Source: Planctomycetaceae bacterium UBA6172
Lineage (GTDB): Bacteria; Planctomycetota; Planctomycetia; Pirellulales; Pirellulaceae
Direction of reading: 5' to 3'
DNA: 6,193 bases
Assembly: GCA_002422955.1 (NCBI GenBank)
Contig: DITY01000054.1
Span: forward strand, 11,313 to 17,505
In this document: one piece after another, positions 1-6,100 of the stretch
Layout of the letters: every line of letters starts with the position of its first letter
Numbering within the stretch: the stretch's first letter is position 1
The notes under the pieces: model-generated
The model's input: only the letters and a program-made list of their open reading frames with translations
The model's database searches: none
Told to the model about the DNA's origin: nothing
Position numbers and translations under genes: made by a program

Positions 1-603
1 GCCGGGAAGTCGACCTCGTTTCGTATGATCTGCGGCATGGTTCAGCCCGATCGGGGGCGGGTCTTCTTGAGCGGCCAGGACGTGACCGACTGGCCGATGT
101 TTCGCCGCGCGCGGGACGGCCACATGGGTTACCTGCCTCAGGAGCCGAGCGTCTTCAAGAAGCTGACGGTCGAACAGAACATTTCGTCGCTGCTGGAATT
201 GCTGGGCGTCGATCGGAAAACGCGGTTGCAGCGAACCGACGAGTTGCTCGAGGAGTTCAACATCACGCACATCCGCAAGAGCAAGGCATCGGGCCTGTCC
301 GGAGGCGAGCGGCGGCGGTTGGAAATCGCCAGGTGTTTGGTCAGCAACCCGCGGATCGTGATGCTCGACGAACCGTTCGCGGGGATCGACCCGGTCACGG
401 TGCAGTCGATCCAATTGGTGATCAAGCAGCTCAGCGATTCGGGCATCGCGGTGCTGATCACCGACCACGCGGCCCGGGAAATCCTCGATACCGTCGACCG
501 CTGCTACGTGATTTATCAAGGCCAGGTGTTGATCGACGGGTCGCCCGAAGACGTCAAGTTGCACCCCAAGGTTCGCCAAGAATATCTGGGCGATATCCAG
601 TGA
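1..603 (+). CDS. lptB: LPS export ABC transporter ATP-binding protein LptB (5' end cut off by the window)
   Basis: LptB is the cytoplasmic ATPase that powers LptFG extraction of lipopolysaccharide from the inner membrane into the Lpt bridge. The frame is open from base 1, which begins inside the Walker A motif (AGKST at visible residues 1-5), so about 40 N-terminal residues are missing. The Q-loop (LPQEPSVF, around residue 47), ABC signature LSGGE (bases 295-309), Walker B with catalytic Glu (IVMLDEP, ending near 375), the DEPFAGIDP block and the H-loop His (bases 466-468 in LITDH) are all present, so the ATPase core looks intact. FAGIDP after Walker B and the short C-terminus ending in YLGDIQ fit LptB better than the related branched-chain amino acid ATPases LivF/LivG. 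Nearby lpxD and lpxI support this. The family identity is secure; the exact subfamily rests on these motifs and context. Confidence 0.9.
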   Translation, partial: AGKSTSFRMICGMVQPDRGRVFLSGQDVTDWPMFRRARDGHMGYLPQEPSVFKKLTVEQNISSLLELLGVDRKTRLQRTDELLEEFNITHIRKSKASGLSGGERRRLEIARCLVSNPRIVMLDEPFAGIDPVTVQSIQLVIKQLSDSGIAVLITDHAAREILDTVDRCYVIYQGQVLIDGSPEDVKLHPKVRQEYLGDIQ

Positions 604-630
604 TCGCCGGCGGCGACGGGACGAGATGAG

Positions 631-960
631 ATGAGCGGGTTGCCACGTCACCGCGCCTTGGTGCTGTTGGAAGAATGCACCGGAGACCACGTCTGGTCGG
701 TCGCCCACTGCGAATCGCGAGGCGTTCCCGCGGCCTGGATCGGGGAGTTGGTCGACGCGCATGAATCGGGTTTTCGCCACGACTCGCAGACGCTGTACAC
801 CGACGCGGGGGTGACCAACCAATACCAAGGCGTGCGTGATTTCGACTTGGCGATTCGGCTCGGTCAGTCGCTCGGGATCGACGTCGAGCGGATTTTGGCG
901 AGTCATTGGGGCCGCGCGGCGGTCGTGCTCGCGATCAAGGAAGCGGTCAGCGACGAGTGA
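631..960 (+). CDS. hypothetical protein, 109 aa, downstream of lptB
   Basis: I do not recognise this protein. It begins 27 bases after the lptB stop at an ATG with only a weak purine-rich stretch ahead (GGGACGAG). An overlapping ATG at 626 stops after two codons and can be excluded. The product is soluble-looking, with no signal peptide or membrane segment. It mixes acidic and hydrophobic residues, with a central His/Asp/Tyr-rich stretch (AHESGFRHDSQTLY) and a C-terminal half predicted by eye to be helical (DFDLAIRLGQSLGIDVERIL, then a helix ending in AIKEAVSDE). The codon style matches the flanking lipid A genes, and the close spacing suggests cotranscription with lptB. A role in envelope biogenesis is only guilt by association. 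It is probably a real gene because the frame is open, close-packed and compositionally ordinary for this block. Confidence 0.7.
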   Translation: MSGLPRHRALVLLEECTGDHVWSVAHCESRGVPAAWIGELVDAHESGFRHDSQTLYTDAGVTNQYQGVRDFDLAIRLGQSLGIDVERILASHWGRAAVVLAIKEAVSDE

Positions 961-1118
961 CGGACGGGGTGGGGCTGGCGGCGAGCGCGACGCGGATTCG
1001 GCTGCGCCGCGCCGATTCGTTCGGATTGGCCTTGTCCGCGACTCGGTGAAGTCGATAGAACGCTGGTTGGGCATGCAAGCCTGGGCAAGGACGCCAACTC
1101 AGGACAGGAAGTCGAAAA

Positions 1119-2345
1119 ATGACAGCGGAAACGCCTCCCAAAACGCTGCAGGAATTGCTGGTCGGGTTTGACGATTTGTTGATCATCGGGGACCCGTTGG
1201 TGCGATGTACCGATGCCCTGCCGCTGCGCGATGCCTGTCCGGGCTGCGTGACCCTGGTCGATGGCGCGGCGCGGTCCAATTTGGTCCTGCGTTCGGGCGC
1301 GGCCGCCGTGGTGACGGCGAGCCAGATCGATTCGCTGCAATGCACGCAAGTCGTCACCAAGGACATTCACGCGGTCTTCACCCAGCTGGTCAAGGCGTTT
1401 CGTCCACGGCGCGAAGATTCGGTCGAATACTCGTCGATCCATTCCAATGCGCAGATCGATCCGACCGCTTCGATCGGTTGCGGCACGCGAGTCGACGCGG
1501 GTGTCGTGATCGGCGCCGGCGTGGTGATTGGCGACAATTGCCATCTGATGCCCGGCGTGGTCGTGATGGAAAACTCATCGATCGGCGATGATTGCCGCTT
1601 GTTCCCCAACGTCGTCGTCTATGAACATTCGCGGATCGACGCCCGAGTGCTGATCCATGCCGGCAGCATCATCGGCGGCCATGGCTTCGGTTATCGGCAA
1701 GTTCATGGCCGGCACGTTTCGACCGCGCAGCTCGGTTACGTGCACATCGAGGCGGACGTGGACGTCGGCGCGAACGTGACGATCGATCGGGGCACCTATG
1801 GCGTGACCCGGATCGGCGAGGGGACGAAGATCGATAACTTGGTGATGATCGCCCACAATTGCCACATCGGCCGCCACAACCTGATCTGCAGCCAGGTCGG
1901 CATCGCCGGCTCGTGTCAAACCGGCGACTACGTGGTGCTCGCGGGCCAAGTCGGATTGGCGGATCATGTGTCGCTGGGCGACCATGCCGTGGTCGGCGCT
2001 CAGGCCGGGGTGATGGAAAACTTGGCCGGCGACCAGACCTACCTCGGCAGTCCCGCGACGAGCCAGCGGGATCAGATGCAGATCATGGCCGTGCAGCGGC
2101 GGTTGCCCGAGTTGCGCCGCGAAGTGAAATCGCTCCGCCGCGACTTGGAGAACCGGTTTTCCCAAGTGAGCACGTCAGCCGCCGGCGACCACGTCGGCGA
2201 GAACCCCGTGGTGGGGACTAACGCGGATACCTCGGTCGATGTTCAGGACGACGCAATGTCCAGCCGAGCGGAGCTGGATTCGGCGGCCGATGACGAAACC
2301 TCGCCATCGCCGCACTGCATCCCATTTCGTCGACCCGCGGCCTGA
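1119..2345 (+). CDS. lpxD: UDP-3-O-(3-hydroxyacyl)glucosamine N-acyltransferase LpxD, with long C-terminal tail
   Basis: LpxD transfers a 3-hydroxyacyl chain from acyl carrier protein to the 2-amino group of UDP-3-O-acylglucosamine, the third step of lipid A synthesis, in the cytoplasm. Residues 1 to about 105 correspond to the uridine-binding N-terminal domain. Residues from about 108 to 320 are hexapeptide repeats forming a left-handed beta helix (IDPTASIG, VVIGAGVVIGDN and so on). The family block GHGFGYR lies at about 187-193, followed by NVTIDRGTYG, TKIDNLVMIAHN and QVGIAGS. The catalytic His is in MIAHN at residue 246 (bases 1854-1856). A charged helix (RRLPELRREVKSLRRDLENR) follows, as in other LpxD proteins. 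The ATG at 1119 has an AGGA nine bases upstream. At 408 residues it is longer than E. coli LpxD (about 341). The extra roughly 60 residues after about 347 are Asp/Ser/Ala-rich, likely disordered, and of unknown function. Confidence 0.95.
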   Translation: MTAETPPKTLQELLVGFDDLLIIGDPLVRCTDALPLRDACPGCVTLVDGAARSNLVLRSGAAAVVTASQIDSLQCTQVVTKDIHAVFTQLVKAFRPRREDSVEYSSIHSNAQIDPTASIGCGTRVDAGVVIGAGVVIGDNCHLMPGVVVMENSSIGDDCRLFPNVVVYEHSRIDARVLIHAGSIIGGHGFGYRQVHGRHVSTAQLGYVHIEADVDVGANVTIDRGTYGVTRIGEGTKIDNLVMIAHNCHIGRHNLICSQVGIAGSCQTGDYVVLAGQVGLADHVSLGDHAVVGAQAGVMENLAGDQTYLGSPATSQRDQMQIMAVQRRLPELRREVKSLRRDLENRFSQVSTSAAGDHVGENPVVGTNADTSVDVQDDAMSSRAELDSAADDETSPSPHCIPFRRPAA

Positions 2346-2358
2346 GGCGACTGAATCG

Positions 2359-3285
2359 ATGTTTGGCGGTTATCATCCCCAAGGCAGCCTGCGCAGGCTC
2401 GCCACCGATACCACGCGGCCGATCGGCCTGATCGCGGGCTGGGGTCGGTTCCCGGTGCTGGTCGCGCAGTCGTTGGTCGCGCGGCGGATTCCCGTCTGTT
2501 GTGTGGCGATCCCGGATCACGCCGATCAGCATTTGGAGTACCTCTGCGATCACGTGCTGTGGTCGGGCGTCGGCCGGATGGGGTCGCACATCAAGTACTT
2601 TCGCAAGCTCGGCGTCCGTCAGGTGACGATGGCGGGCAAGTTGTTCAAGGCCGATCTGCTATACCGCGGCTCGCCGTGGCTGCGGCATACCCCAGACCTG
2701 GAATGCATCCGAACGTTCGGCCCGCTGTTGCTGAGCCGTCAGCGAAACGCGCGGGACGATTCCCTTCTGACGGCGGTAACCCAGATGTATCAACGCCATT
2801 CGATGGAAGTGACGTCCGCGACCGACCTAGCCCCCGAACTGCTCGCCACACCGGGATGGCTGGTCGGCAAGAATCGGTCGTTGCGGCTGGAAAATGACAT
2901 CCAGTTCGGTTGGCAGATCGCCAAGCAGATGGGCGGTCTGGATATCGGCCAGAGCATCACGGTCAAGGACGGCGCGGTCCTGGCGGTGGAAGCGATCGAA
3001 GGGACCGACGCTTGCATCCGGCGGACGGGTGAGCTTTGCCGCCGTGGCGGCTGGGTGCTGGTCAAAGTCGCCAAGCCGCGGCAGGACATGCGGTTTGACG
3101 TCCCGACGATCGGCCCGCAAACCGTGGAGATGGTCCGCGATGCCAAAGGTGCCGCGATCGCGATCGAAGCGGGGCGGACGATCATCGTCGACCAGCGGCA
3201 AACCTTCGCCGCCGCCGAGCGGGCTGGGATCGCGATCGTATCGCTCCGCGAACCGCAACTCGACGCCCGGACCATCGCGGCTTAG
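2359..3285 (+). CDS. lpxI: UDP-2,3-diacylglucosamine pyrophosphatase LpxI (DUF1009 family)
   Basis: LpxI hydrolyses UDP-2,3-diacylglucosamine to lipid X and UMP, the fourth step of lipid A synthesis, replacing LpxH in many bacteria. From the ATG at 2359 the protein is 308 residues, near the family's usual 270-290. Family blocks seen in order are GLIAGWGRFP (about 23-32), GVGRMGSHIKYFRKLGV with MAGK just after, RDDSLLTAV (about 132-140), the IGQSITVKDGAVLAVEAIEG region, and the C-terminal KPRQDMRFDVPTIGP (about 239-253), whose Asp residues are candidates for metal or catalytic roles. I chose 2359 because the conserved protein begins shortly after it, and GAGGCGA (2344-2350), overlapping the lpxD stop, can serve as its ribosome binding site. 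The same frame is open back to an ATG at 2239, but that would lie inside lpxD and add 40 unconserved-looking residues. The 13-base gap to lpxD implies coupled expression. Confidence 0.93.
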   Translation: MFGGYHPQGSLRRLATDTTRPIGLIAGWGRFPVLVAQSLVARRIPVCCVAIPDHADQHLEYLCDHVLWSGVGRMGSHIKYFRKLGVRQVTMAGKLFKADLLYRGSPWLRHTPDLECIRTFGPLLLSRQRNARDDSLLTAVTQMYQRHSMEVTSATDLAPELLATPGWLVGKNRSLRLENDIQFGWQIAKQMGGLDIGQSITVKDGAVLAVEAIEGTDACIRRTGELCRRGGWVLVKVAKPRQDMRFDVPTIGPQTVEMVRDAKGAAIAIEAGRTIIVDQRQTFAAAERAGIAIVSLREPQLDARTIAA

Positions 3286-3287
3286 GC

Positions 3288-3483
3288 GGTATCGACGAAC
3301 TGCGCGGCGGGATAGATGCCAGCCAGCACAAGGATTACGTTCTACTCATCCTGTTCATCACCTAAAACAGCGACAATTGCGGCAGCAGCGACTTCTTCGC
3401 CTCACCCCTGGTCATCTTCCAAGGCGTCAGCTCTCGGGACCTGGAAGCCGCTAAAGGACAGGACTGAAATCGGCGCCGCCACC
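3288..3483 (+). pseudogene. hsdM: hsdM N-terminal remnant (type I R-M methyltransferase subunit), degraded
   Basis: A fragment of the type I modification subunit HsdM starts within a few bases of the lpxI stop. In frame from 3288 it reads IDELRGGIDASQHKDYVLL then ILFIT, matching the recalled HsdM N-terminal pattern LRGGMDASQYKDYVLTLLF. A TAA at 3363-3365 falls where the family has Tyr (KYVSDK). Beyond it the same frame continues NSDN, then SSDFFASPLVIFQGVSSRD and LEAAKGQD, which lines up with the HsdM stretch patterned as NSDDFAPPV.IPKGASFKDM followed by ALKG. A second stop (3465-3467) follows, and the match resumes one base over as TEIGAAT, where HsdM has a DIGDKIN-like segment. The fragment therefore covers roughly the first 80 residues of HsdM without its start, carries a nonsense change and a frameshift, and lacks the methylase domain. 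It cannot make a working product. The alignment is from memory, not from a search. Confidence 0.8.
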
Positions 3484-3487
3484 CTCT

Positions 3488-3594
3488 AATATTGGCTCCG
3501 AGGTGGTAACAATCGAAGCCCGCCGAGGTAAGACTCGCGGGCTCAAGCAACGCATGTGACCGATCTCCTGAACGGAAGGCCCCGCCTGGTATGA
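3488..3594 (+). pseudogene. hsdS: hsdS C-terminal tail remnant (type I R-M specificity subunit), frameshifted
   Basis: Only the extreme C-terminus of a specificity subunit is left. One frame reads NIGSEVVTI then EARRGKTRGLKQRM (to 3556) and hits TGA. After restoring one base near 3556-3558 the next frame reads TDLLNGRPRLV and ends at TGA 3592-3594. Joined, this is the characteristic HsdS ending of the form LEARR.KTR.LKQ.MM..LLTGR.RL. Both target-recognition domains are absent. The fragment directly abuts the hsdM scar, so a deletion has fused the start of hsdM to the end of hsdS. Its stop overlaps an ATG at 3591 (ATGA), the typical layout when a further gene is translationally coupled behind hsdS. 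A related, less damaged copy of this tail ends the gene that stops at 6095. Confidence 0.82.
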
Positions 3595-3599
3595 GCGCC
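3513..3599 (+). repeat. imperfect direct repeat, copy 1 (hsdS 3' end plus start of next gene)
   Basis: This is the upstream copy of a direct repeat shared with 6013-6100. The distal core, 3561-3599 against 6062-6100, is identical at 34 of 39 aligned bases by hand count. The proximal part (3513-3560) is more diverged and has one base fewer than its partner, which is the frameshift that breaks this hsdS tail. The repeat spans the last codons of hsdS, the GGAAGG motif, the ATGA stop/start overlap and the first codons of the following accessory gene. The two copies bracket about 2.5 kb. Confidence 0.8.
3574..3579 (+). promoter_or_regulatory. Shine-Dalgarno-like GGAAGG serving the ATG at 3591
   Basis: GGAAGG lies inside the hsdS tail, 11 bases before the ATG at 3591. 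The identical motif sits at 6075-6080 at the same distance from the ATG at 6092. No comparable motif lies ahead of the ATG at 3622. This site is the main reason for thinking that the DUF262 gene originally began at 3591 rather than 3622. Confidence 0.55.
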
Positions 3600-3621
3600 A
3601 TCACCCCCCACTACCGCAATC

Positions 3622-5463
3622 ATGCAGCAGCTGCTGCAGAGCCAGTCGTTTTCCATCGACGAGTACCAGCGCGAATACAAATGGGAGAAGAAGAACATTG
3701 ACGAGCTGCTCTCCGACCTGCAGGCTAAGTTCTTCAGTCACTACAAGCCGGGCGACGAGACGCCTGCGGTCAGTAGCTACGGCGAATATTTTCTCGGCTC
3801 CATCATCGTCAGCAAACGTAATGGCAAGAACTACCTGATTGACGGCCAGCAGCGAGTGACTTCGTTGACGCTGCTGCTGATCTGCCTGTACCGCGCCGCC
3901 AAGGCACAGAGTCTGCCCGTAGTGCAAACGGTGGCCCCGCTGATCTTCAGCGACAACCTGGGCCAGCCCAAGTTCAATCTAGACATCCTCGAGCGTCTGC
4001 CCGTTATCAAAGCGTTGTTCGAGGGCGAGCCCTACAACCCGGACGGCAAGGACGAGTCCATCCAGACGATGTATGCCCGCTACCGAGACATCGAGGACAA
4101 CGACCTGCTGGCCGAACTGGGTGCCGCGCTTCCGCACTTCATCTACTGGTTGCTTACGCAGGTAGGCCTGATCGAGATCGCCACTGACAACGACAGCTAC
4201 GCCTACGCCATCTTCGAGACGATGAACGACCGGGGCAAACCGTTGAGCCCGGTGGACATGCTCAAGGCCTATCTGCTGGCCCCCATCGAGGACCCCCAGG
4301 CTCGGCAGCAGGCCAACCAGACCTGGAAGCAGCAGGTGCTTGAGCTGATTTCCTGGGGTGGCTCCCACGAGCCCGAGCGCGACGCAAACTGCATCAAAGC
4401 TTGGCTGCGGGCGCAGTACGCCGAGACTATCCGCGAGCGCAGGGCCGGTTCCGCGGACAAGGACTGGGAGCTGATCGGCTCGGTCTTCCACCGTTGGGTG
4501 CGCGACCAATCCGAGCGATTGGGCCTGGGCAAGGCGCAGCCCAACGTGAGGATGATGGCCGAGAGCTTTCCCTTTTTCGCAAAGGCCTACCGGCGCATCC
4601 AACACGCCAGCCGGCACTACACGCCGGGTCTGCAGGCCCTTTACTACAACGCCCATAACGACTTCACCTGGCAGAGCACGGTGCTGCTGGCACCGCTTGT
4701 GGAGACCGATGACGACGAGACAGTGCGCCGCAAACTGGCGGTGACGGCTACCTACCTGGACATTTGGCTGATGCGCCGGGCCGTCAACTACATCCGGGTG
4801 GGGTACTCCAGCGTTTCCTACGCGATGTGGCTGCTGTGCCGCGATATTCGCCGTAAACCTTTGGCCGAGTTGGTCGGCATCCTGCAGGAGAAGTTGGCCG
4901 AGGACGAGGTGACCTTTGAGGGCAGCGTGGCCAAGGGCCGAGCGGGGCTCCAGGGACTGGGACTGAACCAGTTCAGCCGGCGGTACATCTATCACCTGCT
5001 GGCGCGCATTACCGAGGCCACCGAGATGGGCGCCGGGCGCACCGAATCCTTCGACAAACTGGTGAACCGCGAGGTCAAGAACCCCTTCGATATCGAGCAC
5101 ATCTGGGCCGACGACTACGAGGCGGTGAAGGCACTGTTCGCCAACGAACCTGAGTTCGTAGAGTGCCGCAATCATGTCGCGTCACTACTCTTATTGCCGG
5201 CCGACGTGAATCGCAGTCTCCAGGCCAAGCCCTTTGAGCAGAAGCGGACGTACTACGCCAATCAAAACTTTTATGCGGCTAGCCTGGATGCCAGCGTGTA
5301 CAAGCACCAACCGCAGTTCCGGCAGTTCGCCGAGAAGTATCACTTGCCGTTCAAGGCGTTCACGAAATTCACCAAGGACGAACAACTGGCCCGGCGCGAA
5401 CTGCTGGCGGCACTCGTGGAGATTGTCTGGTCGCCTCAACGCCTGCAGGAAGCCGCCGCATGA
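3622..5463 (+). CDS. DUF262-DUF1524 protein (GmrSD-like putative NTP-dependent nuclease), original start probably frameshifted
   Basis: The 613-residue protein has an N-terminal DUF262 domain (ParB/sulfiredoxin-like fold, nucleotide binding in GmrSD-type enzymes): IDEYQREYKW at 12-21, EYFLGSIIV at 55-63, DGQQRVTSL at 74-82 and FETMNDRGKPLSPVDMLKAY at 198-217. A C-terminal DUF1524 HNH-like nuclease domain follows, with DIEHIWAD (His493), NHVASLLLLP, VNRSL (Asn530) and FEQKRTYY (Lys541). Relatives such as GmrSD, BrxU and SspE cut modified phage DNA; a type IV-like role here is inferred. DUF262 genes also occur as cargo in type I R-M loci, as here. The ATG at 3622 lacks a ribosome binding site. 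An ATG at 3591, overlapping the hsdS stop and preceded by GGAAGG, encodes MSAITPHYRN and would join this frame if one base near 3618-3621 were removed. The listed start is thus probably an N-terminally shortened form. It overlaps the next gene by ATGA. Confidence 0.88.
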   Translation: MQQLLQSQSFSIDEYQREYKWEKKNIDELLSDLQAKFFSHYKPGDETPAVSSYGEYFLGSIIVSKRNGKNYLIDGQQRVTSLTLLLICLYRAAKAQSLPVVQTVAPLIFSDNLGQPKFNLDILERLPVIKALFEGEPYNPDGKDESIQTMYARYRDIEDNDLLAELGAALPHFIYWLLTQVGLIEIATDNDSYAYAIFETMNDRGKPLSPVDMLKAYLLAPIEDPQARQQANQTWKQQVLELISWGGSHEPERDANCIKAWLRAQYAETIRERRAGSADKDWELIGSVFHRWVRDQSERLGLGKAQPNVRMMAESFPFFAKAYRRIQHASRHYTPGLQALYYNAHNDFTWQSTVLLAPLVETDDDETVRRKLAVTATYLDIWLMRRAVNYIRVGYSSVSYAMWLLCRDIRRKPLAELVGILQEKLAEDEVTFEGSVAKGRAGLQGLGLNQFSRRYIYHLLARITEATEMGAGRTESFDKLVNREVKNPFDIEHIWADDYEAVKALFANEPEFVECRNHVASLLLLPADVNRSLQAKPFEQKRTYYANQNFYAASLDASVYKHQPQFRQFAEKYHLPFKAFTKFTKDEQLARRELLAALVEIVWSPQRLQEAAA

Positions 5464-6095
5464 GCCAACCGCCCCCCACCCCCAATTCGGTAGGCGTCGT
5501 CGCCAAATTCCGACAGTTGATCAAAGGCGCGCGGCAGCGAGCGGCAACGGCTGTCAATGCTGAATTGAGCTTGTTGTATTGGCAGGCTTGTCGCCGCATC
5601 CACCACGAAGTGTTGGGTAACGAGCGTACGGGCTACGCAGAGAAGATCGTCGCCATACTGGGTCCGCAGTTGACGGCTGAGTACGGGCGGGGCTGGCGCG
5701 CCCGCCACTTGTGGCTGTGCATACTGCCTGCGCGAACCTACCCCAGCCATGAAGTTATGCACGCGCTGTGTGCCATACTGAGCTGGTCGCATATCGTCGA
5801 ACTGCTCAGAACCTTTGACACCCTGGCGCGAGATTTCTTCGAGAATCAATCCCTGCGAGGACGACGGTCGTTGCGCGCGTTCATTGGCCAGATAAGTAGC
5901 TCGCTCCTTTCGCGCCTGGCGGCCACTAAAGACAATGCCGGCATCCTGCAACTGGCTTCGCATGGTCAAATCCTTGAGCAGCCCGTCGACCTGGCTGAAC
6001 CGGACGCCTCCCTCGAAGCTCGCCGCGACCACGCCCGCGCGCTCGGGCACTGGATGATGCACGAACTCCTGACCGGAAGGACCCGCCTGGCATGA
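5460..6095 (+). CDS. chimera: DUF1016 (YhcG-like) N-terminal part fused to HsdS C-terminal tail; probably a deletion product
   Basis: The gene starts in an ATGA overlap with the DUF262 gene. Residues from about 10 to 140 fit DUF1016_N: KFRQLIKGARQRAATAVNAE, LYWQACRRIHHEVLGNERTG, LTAEYGRGWRARHLW and LSWSHIVELLR, followed by LARDFFEN. The stretch LSRLAATKDNAGILQLASHG and QILEQPVDL (about 155-178) resembles the linker before the PD-(D/E)XK nuclease domain in this family, but that domain never appears. From about residue 184 the sequence becomes LEARRDHARAL and MMHELLTGRTRLA, the standard HsdS C-terminus. At 211 residues it is well short of the roughly 340-380 usual for YhcG-type proteins. The simplest reading is that a deletion joined a DUF1016 gene in frame to the end of hsdS near 5997-6015, removing the nuclease domain and both HsdS recognition domains. 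The frame is open and may be expressed, but nuclease or specificity function is unlikely. Confidence 0.8.
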   Translation: MSQPPPTPNSVGVVAKFRQLIKGARQRAATAVNAELSLLYWQACRRIHHEVLGNERTGYAEKIVAILGPQLTAEYGRGWRARHLWLCILPARTYPSHEVMHALCAILSWSHIVELLRTFDTLARDFFENQSLRGRRSLRAFIGQISSSLLSRLAATKDNAGILQLASHGQILEQPVDLAEPDASLEARRDHARALGHWMMHELLTGRTRLA

Positions 6096-6100
6096 ACGCC
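6013..6100 (+). repeat. imperfect direct repeat, copy 2 (hsdS 3' end plus start of next gene)
   Basis: This is the downstream partner of 3513-3599. Here the hsdS tail frame is unbroken, one base longer than copy 1 around 6057. The same GGAAGG motif (6075-6080) and ATGA overlap (6092-6095) recur, but the gene that follows (AlbA_2) is unrelated to the one following copy 1 (DUF262). Shared sequence runs only about eight bases past each ATG and then stops, which places the edge of the homology at the accessory gene's first codons. Confidence 0.8.

Noticed and set aside
985..1025. GC-rich stretch after the 109-aa gene as a possible terminator hairpin
   Set aside because: The inverted matches are short and imperfect and no T-run follows, so a terminator cannot be supported. 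Nothing else is evident in 961-1118 beyond the lpxD ribosome binding site.
1575..2165. 196-codon minus-strand frame inside lpxD
   Set aside because: It is a shadow of the hexapeptide-repeat coding region, a common artefact in high-GC DNA.
2239..2358. Upstream in-frame extension of lpxI beginning at ATG 2239
   Set aside because: It lies wholly inside lpxD, has no LpxI-like residues, and would lengthen the protein by 40 residues. ATG 2359 with GAGGCGA upstream fits family length.
2790..3275. 161-codon minus-strand frame antisense to lpxI
   Set aside because: LpxI motifs on the plus strand account for the region; the antisense product has no recognisable features.
3362..3604. 80-codon minus-strand frame across the lpxI-DUF262 gap
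   Set aside because: The plus strand of the same stretch is explained by hsdM and hsdS remnants, and the minus product matches nothing I recognise.
3979..5175. 398-codon open frame on the minus strand
   Set aside because: It is a shadow of the DUF262-DUF1524 gene, whose plus-strand frame carries clear domain motifs; the minus product has none.
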